Made by a program: the position numbers and the translations under genes. Positions 59,325 through 64,000 of a DNA stretch of 64,000 nt are shown piece by piece; position 1 is the stretch's first letter; each line of letters begins with the position of its first letter. Source of the stretch: Ancylobacter mangrovi (GTDB lineage Bacteria > Pseudomonadota > Alphaproteobacteria > Rhizobiales > Xanthobacteraceae); contig NZ_JANTHZ010000003.1 in assembly GCF_024752355.1 (NCBI RefSeq), positions 248,001 through 312,000 on the forward strand, given 5' to 3'. Below the pieces are notes generated by a model. It was given only the letters and a program-made list of their open reading frames with translations, did not search any database and was not told where the DNA came from.

Positions 59325-60247
59325 ACGCGACCCTCGACGCGGTGCTCGCCCTGATGCTGCCGGTGATGGCGCTGTTCAGCCTGAACGCGCGTGACGAGCG
59401 CTCGGCGGTGATCGGCTTCATGGCGCTCGGCCTGCTGCTGGCGCTCGCCTGGGTGCGGCTCGGCGCGGTCGACGTCGCGCTTACCGAGGCGGCGATCGGC
59501 GCGCTGACGGGCGTGCTGCTGCTCGGTGCCGCCTCTGCCGCCGTGTCCGTCGCCGTGCCGCGCACCGGCTCTCCGCTCCTGCGGGGGCTGCTCGCCCTCG
59601 CGGCGGCGCTGGTCGCCGCCGGCGTCGCCGTGATCGTCGCCGGCGCGCCCGACCCGGCGCCGAGCCTCGCCGCGGCGGCGGTGGCCCATCTCGGCGCGCT
59701 CGAACTCGGCAACCCGGTGACGGCGGTGCTGCTCGCCTATCGGGCCCTCGACACGCTGCTGGAGACGGTCGTCGTGCTGCTGGCGTTGATCGGCGTCTGG
59801 TCGCTGGCGGGCGAGGGGGAATGGCGCGGCGCGCCCGCCGCGCCGGGCGGCACGGCGAGCCGGCCGGTGGTGCTGCTCGCCCGGCTGCTGCCGCCGGTCG
59901 GGCTGGTGGTCGCGGTCCACCTGCTGTGGGTGGGGGCGGACGCGCCGGGCGGCAAGTTCCAGGCGGCGACGCTGATCGCCGCCATGTGGCTGCTGGTGCT
60001 GATGGCCGGGCTGCGGGCACCGCCCGAGCTCGGCGGGGCGAGGCTGCGCGGGTTGATCGCCGCCGGGCCAGCGGTGTTCATCGCCATCGGTCTCGCCGGC
60101 TTCCTCGTGCCGGGGCAGTTCCTCGCCTATCCCGAAGGCTGGGCCAAGGCGGCGATCATCGTCATCGAGGTCGCGCTCACCGCCTCGCTCGCCGCCATGC
60201 TGGCGCTGATCGTGCTGGGGCCGGGCACCGGGGAGCGGCGGACATGA
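59321..60247 (+). CDS. Fused DUF4040 (MbhD/MrpA C-terminal) and MnhB antiporter subunit
   Basis: This 308-residue membrane protein joins domains that are often separate. Residues 1 to about 75 carry the DUF4040/MbhD signature (LGAVDVALTEAAIGALTGVL), which in bacteria is usually the C-terminal part of MrpA. A middle part with two or three membrane segments may correspond to MbhE. The last part (about 185-308, ARLLPPVGLVVAVHLLWVG, APGGKFQAATLIAA) is MnhB/MbhF. ATGA overlaps join it to the G and C genes. Confidence 0.83.
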   Translation: MNATLDAVLALMLPVMALFSLNARDERSAVIGFMALGLLLALAWVRLGAVDVALTEAAIGALTGVLLLGAASAAVSVAVPRTGSPLLRGLLALAAALVAAGVAVIVAGAPDPAPSLAAAAVAHLGALELGNPVTAVLLAYRALDTLLETVVVLLALIGVWSLAGEGEWRGAPAAPGGTASRPVVLLARLLPPVGLVVAVHLLWVGADAPGGKFQAATLIAAMWLLVLMAGLRAPPELGGARLRGLIAAGPAVFIAIGLAGFLVPGQFLAYPEGWAKAAIIVIEVALTASLAAMLALIVLGPGTGERRT

Positions 60248-60591
60248 GCGGGCCGCTGCTCTACGGCCTCGCCGCCGCGGCGCTGATCGGGCTCGGGCTC
60301 CACGGCGTGCTCGCCCATGCCGCGCCGCTGCGCCGGGTGCTGGCGTTCAACCTTGTGGGGGCCGGCGTCTTCCTGCTGTTCGGCGTCGGGGCGCGGCGCG
60401 GGGCGGCGGCCGGGCTGCCGGGCGATCCGGTGCCGCAGGCGCTGGTCATCACCGGGATCGTGGTCGCCTTCGCCGCCACCGCGCTCGCCATGGCGCTGAT
60501 CCGGCGCCTCGCCATCCTGCGCGCGGCCGCTGCCGGCACGCCGGAGGAGGGGGCCGCGCCGGCCGCCGCCCCGCCGCGGGAGACGCGCTGA
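60244..60591 (+). CDS. mnhC: Cation/H+ antiporter subunit C (MnhC/NuoK-like)
   Basis: This 115-residue protein has three membrane segments, with VLAFNLVGAGVFLLFGVGAR and DPVPQALVITGIVVAFAATA, the diagnostic MnhC/NuoK pattern. It is shorter on the N-side than NuoK. It overlaps the preceding gene by ATGA; the D gene starts one base after its stop. Confidence 0.87.
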   Translation: MSGPLLYGLAAAALIGLGLHGVLAHAAPLRRVLAFNLVGAGVFLLFGVGARRGAAAGLPGDPVPQALVITGIVVAFAATALAMALIRRLAILRAAAAGTPEEGAAPAAAPPRETR

Positions 60592-60592
60592 G

Positions 60593-62110
60593 ATGGTCGG
60601 CGACGCGCTGGCGTCCTCCCCCGGCGGCTATCTGCTGGTGCTCGCCGTCCTCGTGCCGGTGATCGGCATGCTGGCGATGCCGGTGATGGGGCTGCTGCGG
60701 GTGCGGCACGCGGCGAGCCTCGCCTTCGCGACCATCGCCGTCGGGGTCGCGGTCGTCGGCGCGGTGGGATGGCGCGTCGTGGGCTCGGGCGAGGCGCTGG
60801 TCTACGGGATCGGCGGCTGGAGCCCGCCGCTCGGGCTGGCGCTGCGCGCGGACGGGCTCTCGGCGGTGATGATGGCGATGGCGGCGCTGGTGATCGCCCT
60901 CGTCGCCCTCTATGCGCGCCCGCAATTCGCGGCGGCGGAGACGGCGCCGGGCGGACGGCGCGCCTTCGGGTTCTGGGCGCTGCTGATGGGGCTGTGGAGC
61001 GCGCTGAACCTCGCCTTCGTCGGCGAGGACCTGTTCAACCTGTTCGTGGCGCTGGAGCTGCTGACCTTCGCCGCCGTGCCGCTGGTCTGCCTCGACGGCA
61101 CCGCGGCGACGCTGGAGGCGGCGCTGCGCTACCTCGTCTTCGCGCTGGTCGGCTCGGTGCTCTACCTGCTCGGCGTGGCGGTGCTCTATGCGCGCTACGG
61201 CACGCTCGACATCGGCCTGCTGCACGAGCTGGCCTACCCCGATTTCGCCACCCACGCCGCGATCGCGCTGATGATCGGCGGGCTGATGGCGAAGGCGGCG
61301 CTGTTCCCGCTGCATCTGTGGCTGCCGCCGGCCCATGCCGGGGCGCCGGCGCCGGCGAGCGCGGTGCTGTCCGCGCTGGTGGTGAAGGCGCCGTTCTTCA
61401 TCATCGTGCGGCTGTGGTTCGACGTGCTGCCCGGCGCCTCGCACGAGGCGGCGGCGCGCGCGCTCGCCATGCTTGGGGCGGCGGCGATCCTGGTGTGCAG
61501 CGTGGTGGCGCTGCGCCAAGCACGGCTGAAGCTGATGATCGCCTATTCGACCGTGGCGCAGGTCGGCTACCTGTTCCTGATGTTCCAGCTCACCATCGAG
61601 CCCGGCGTGCCGGCCTGGGCGACCATCGGCTGGACCGGGGGCATGCTGCAGCTTGTCTCGCATGCGCTCGCCAAGGCGGCGATGTTCCTCGCCGCCGGGC
61701 TGATCGCCGAGGCGCTCGGCCATGACCGCATCGACGAGCTCGCCGGCGCCGGGCGCGCCGTGCCGGTGAGCCTGTTCGCCTTCGGCCTCGCCGGCCTGTC
61801 GCTGATGGGGCTTCCGCCGAGCGGCGGGTTCATCGCCAAGCTGCTGCTGCTCAGCGCCGCGACGCTCAGCGGGGCGTGGTGGATCGCGGTGGTGATCAGC
61901 GTCGGCGGGCTGCTCGCCGCCGCCTATGTCACGCGGGTGCTCAAGCGCGCCATGGCGCCGCCGCCGGAAGGCATCGTCACCTCGCCGGTGGCGCGCTCGC
62001 GCGAGCTGGCGGCGCTCGCCCTTGCGCTGTGCGCGGTCGCGCTCGGCCTGGTGCCGCTCCAGCCCTTCGACCTGCTCGCCATCGGCCGGGCGGGCGTGGC
62101 GCTGCCGTGA
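60593..62110 (+). CDS. mnhD: Cation/H+ antiporter subunit D (MnhD, NuoM/N-like)
   Basis: This 505-residue proton-channel subunit has about fourteen membrane segments. The key charged residues are present: Glu155 in DLFNLFVALELLTF, Lys234 in LMAKAALFPLHLWLPPAHAG and Lys265 in LSALVVKAPFF. It is homologous to complex I antiporter-like subunits. It starts one base after the C gene and is followed 10 nt later by a second large subunit of the same superfamily. Confidence 0.9.
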   Translation: MVGDALASSPGGYLLVLAVLVPVIGMLAMPVMGLLRVRHAASLAFATIAVGVAVVGAVGWRVVGSGEALVYGIGGWSPPLGLALRADGLSAVMMAMAALVIALVALYARPQFAAAETAPGGRRAFGFWALLMGLWSALNLAFVGEDLFNLFVALELLTFAAVPLVCLDGTAATLEAALRYLVFALVGSVLYLLGVAVLYARYGTLDIGLLHELAYPDFATHAAIALMIGGLMAKAALFPLHLWLPPAHAGAPAPASAVLSALVVKAPFFIIVRLWFDVLPGASHEAAARALAMLGAAAILVCSVVALRQARLKLMIAYSTVAQVGYLFLMFQLTIEPGVPAWATIGWTGGMLQLVSHALAKAAMFLAAGLIAEALGHDRIDELAGAGRAVPVSLFAFGLAGLSLMGLPPSGGFIAKLLLLSAATLSGAWWIAVVISVGGLLAAAYVTRVLKRAMAPPPEGIVTSPVARSRELAALALALCAVALGLVPLQPFDLLAIGRAGVALP

Positions 62111-62120
62111 GGGGGAGGCG

Positions 62121-63749
62121 ATGACGCTGTCCGGGGCCCTGCTCGCCGCCACGCTCGCGACGCCGCTCGCCTTTGCCGCGCTCTGCCTGCTGGCGCCGTT
62201 CCGCCGCCGCGTCTTCGCGCTCCTCCCGCTGGCGCCACTGCCGGGGCTGGCGACCGCGCTGCTTGCGCCCGGCGGATCGCTGCTGCTGGCGCCGGCGCCG
62301 CTGCGCCTCGTGCTGGCGCTCGACGCGCCGGGCGCGATGCTGCTCGGCGGCGCGTCGCTGCTGTGGAGCTGCGCCGGCCTCTATGCCGGAAGCTATATGG
62401 GCGCGCGGGCCGGACACACCGGCTTCGCGGTGTGGTGGCTGCTGACGCTCGCCGGCAGCCTCGGCGTCTTCATCGTCGCCGACATGACGAGCTTCTACCT
62501 GATGTTCTCGCTGGTCAGCCTCGCCGCCTACGGGCTGGTGGCGCATGAGGGCACGCCGGCGGCCGAGCGGGCGGGGCTCGCCTATATGGCGCTGGCGCTG
62601 CTCGGCGAGGCGTTCCTGCTGTTCGGTTTCGTGCTGCTGGCGACCGCCGGGCCGAATGGCAACCCGCTGATCGCCGACGCGGTGGCGATGCTCGACGGCT
62701 CGCCCTGGCGGGCGGCGACGCTCACCCTCCTGATCCTCGGCTTCGGCCTGAAGATGGGGCTGGTGCCGCTGCACATATGGATGCCGCTGGCGCATCCGGT
62801 GGCGCCGATGCCGGCCTCGGCGGTGCTGAGCGGCATCGTCGTCAAGGCCGGCGTGATCGGGCTGATCCGGTTTCTGCCTTTCGACCGGGCGGCGCCGGAC
62901 TGGGGCACGGCGCTGGCCGCGCTCGGCCTCTTCACCGCCTATTACGGGGTGGGCGTCGGCATCACCCAGCGCAACCCCAAGACCGTGCTGGCCTATTCCA
63001 CCGTCAGCCAGATGGGGCTCGTCGCCGCCATCATCGGCGCCGGCATGGCGGCCGGCGCTGCGGATGCGACCCGGCTCGCCGCCTATTACGGGCTGCACCA
63101 CCTGCTGGTGAAGGGCGCGCTGTTCATGGGCGTGGGCGTCGTCGCCGCCACCGGGGCGCGCCGGCGCCCGCTCGTGCTCGGCGTGATGGCGGTGATGGCG
63201 TTCAGCCTCGCCGGGCTGCCCTTCACCAGCGGCGCGCTCGCCAAATACGCCGCCAAGGCTGTGCTGGGCGAAGGCGCGACGGGCACGCTCGCCACCCTCT
63301 CCGCCGCCGGCAGCACGCTGCTGATGCTGCATTTCCTGCGGCTGCTGGCGGGCATCTCGAAGGCGCGCCCGCAGGACCGCGCACCCGCCGGCATGGTGGT
63401 GCCGTGGCTGGTCGCCGCGTTCGCCTCGTTCGCCGTCGCCTGGGCGCTGTTCCCGCAGGCGACCGGCGGCGGCCTCGCCGGCGTGCTGGCGCCCGCGGCG
63501 CTGTGGAAGGCGACATGGCCGATCCTGCTCGGCCTTTTGCTGGCGCCCGGCCTCGCCCGCTGGGGCGCGCGGCTGCCGGCGATCCCGGAAGGCGATATCG
63601 CCGTGCTGGCCGAGCGCGCCGGGCCGGCGGTGCGCCGGTTCGGCCATGGCGTCGAGTGGTTCGACGCCGCGATGCGGGCATGGCCGGTGGCGGGGCTGGC
63701 GCTGCTCGCCATCGTGCTGGCGCTGGGCGCGCTGCTCGCCCTGCCCTGA
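62121..63749 (+). CDS. Second large NuoL/MnhA/MnhD-like antiporter subunit lacking the helix-5 glutamate
   Basis: This 542-residue membrane protein belongs to the same superfamily as MnhD and the N-terminal part of MrpA. The lysines Lys211 (GFGLKMGLVPLHIWMPLAHP) and Lys242 (SGIVVKAGV) are in place. The usual glutamate of the fifth membrane segment is replaced by Ser130 (MTSFYLMFSLVSLAAYG), by alignment to Glu155 of the D subunit. It lacks the C-terminal MrpA half, whose DUF4040 domain is in the fused B protein. It is the last gene of the operon; GGGGGAGGCG precedes the ATG. Confidence 0.85.
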   Translation: MTLSGALLAATLATPLAFAALCLLAPFRRRVFALLPLAPLPGLATALLAPGGSLLLAPAPLRLVLALDAPGAMLLGGASLLWSCAGLYAGSYMGARAGHTGFAVWWLLTLAGSLGVFIVADMTSFYLMFSLVSLAAYGLVAHEGTPAAERAGLAYMALALLGEAFLLFGFVLLATAGPNGNPLIADAVAMLDGSPWRAATLTLLILGFGLKMGLVPLHIWMPLAHPVAPMPASAVLSGIVVKAGVIGLIRFLPFDRAAPDWGTALAALGLFTAYYGVGVGITQRNPKTVLAYSTVSQMGLVAAIIGAGMAAGAADATRLAAYYGLHHLLVKGALFMGVGVVAATGARRRPLVLGVMAVMAFSLAGLPFTSGALAKYAAKAVLGEGATGTLATLSAAGSTLLMLHFLRLLAGISKARPQDRAPAGMVVPWLVAAFASFAVAWALFPQATGGGLAGVLAPAALWKATWPILLGLLLAPGLARWGARLPAIPEGDIAVLAERAGPAVRRFGHGVEWFDAAMRAWPVAGLALLAIVLALGALLALP

Positions 63750-63880
63750 GCCGCCCCGTTCCATATCAGGGCACCGCCGTGACGCGCGGGCAGGGGATAT
63801 GCGGCGTCGTCGCCCTCTGGTCAGGGCGCGGCGGGCACGATATTGCTCACCTTTGCTCGTGCGTGGCCGGCGGAGGCGGA

Positions 63881-64000
63881 ATGCGTCTGGTCGTTGTCCT
63901 GTTGGCCGGCCTGTTGTGCGCCGGATGTTCCGGGCGCCCGGTCGGGGTGCTCACCCCGGTCGAGGCGTCGGTGCCGGAGGCGACGAAGGTCGACATGCTG
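63881..64000 (+). CDS. N-terminal part of a lipoprotein, possibly a DUF900 alpha/beta hydrolase (partial)
   Basis: The visible 40 codons encode a lipoprotein signal peptide (MRLVVVLLAGLLCAGCSGRP, lipobox LCAGC) and the start of a mature protein ending in ATKVDML at the window edge. A V-D-M-L segment after a lipoprotein signal recalls DUF900-type hydrolases, but too little is visible to be sure. GGAGG precedes the ATG at a good distance. Confidence 0.6.
   Translation, partial: MRLVVVLLAGLLCAGCSGRPVGVLTPVEASVPEATKVDML

Overview
The window is high-GC DNA with dense, short-spaced operons and almost no non-coding space. The gene content points to an alphaproteobacterium of the Hyphomicrobiales, probably Xanthobacteraceae-like (Ancylobacter, Starkeya or Xanthobacter type). 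It carries several PotABCD-type and Dpp-type ABC importers, TAXI-TRAP transport, carnitine catabolism, NtaA/EmoA-type flavin monooxygenases and many LysR, MarR, AraC and TetR regulators. The placement is inferred from gene content only. I saw no tRNA, rRNA, CRISPR array, insertion sequence or prophage gene.

Layout. (1) 1-659: nikR reading left, with a NikR-like operator before a gene that starts at the left edge. (2) 679-4506: a uracil-catabolism (URC) cluster, with uracil phosphoribosyltransferase divergent from a GTP-cyclohydrolase-II-like URC1 protein, a PhnA-like protein and a DUF1688/URC4 protein. (3) 4839-9277: a polyamine-type ABC importer. (4) 9440-15406: two small unknown proteins, then a carnitine unit: binding protein, GlxA/AraC regulator, beta-keto-acid cleavage enzyme, and a carnitine dehydrogenase-thioesterase fusion. 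(5) 15527-37768: a catabolic island with three NtaA/EmoA-type FMN monooxygenases, a flavin reductase fused to a LysR effector domain, a LysR regulator, a second polyamine-type importer, a seven-gene operon (oligopeptide-type binding protein, MmgE/PrpD protein, Dpp-type importer, argininosuccinate-lyase-like protein), an Old Yellow Enzyme and a GFA-family protein. (6) 37780-43688: a candidate small RNA, two MFS transporters, LysR plus aldo/keto reductase, an SRPBCC protein and a MarR regulator. (7) 43841-50394: UbiD decarboxylase, TAXI-TRAP transporter, amidohydrolase and UbiX. (8) 50411-57959: TetR, O-methyltransferase, SDR, AI-2E-family protein and an RND pump with its adaptor. (9) 58257-63749: a cation/proton antiporter in the gene order of the archaeal membrane-bound hydrogenase (Mbh) antiporter module. 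A lipoprotein gene runs off the right edge.

How the genes may work together. The most striking unit is the minus-strand operon 26049-34360. It pairs an MmgE/PrpD protein, the family of iminodisuccinate epimerase, with a lyase of the argininosuccinate lyase/EDDS lyase type and an oligopeptide-type importer like the one used for EDTA uptake. Around it sit three monooxygenases of the family that oxidises nitrilotriacetate and EDTA. I infer an island for uptake and C-N cleavage of aminopolycarboxylate or N-succinyl-amino-acid compounds, possibly natural metallophores such as EDDS. The second is a flavin reductase joined to a LysR ligand-binding domain without a DNA-binding domain, next to a complete LysR regulator with a similar ligand domain. 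The third is the Mbh-ordered antiporter, in which the DUF4040 domain is fused to the MnhB subunit and the last subunit lacks the usual membrane glutamate.
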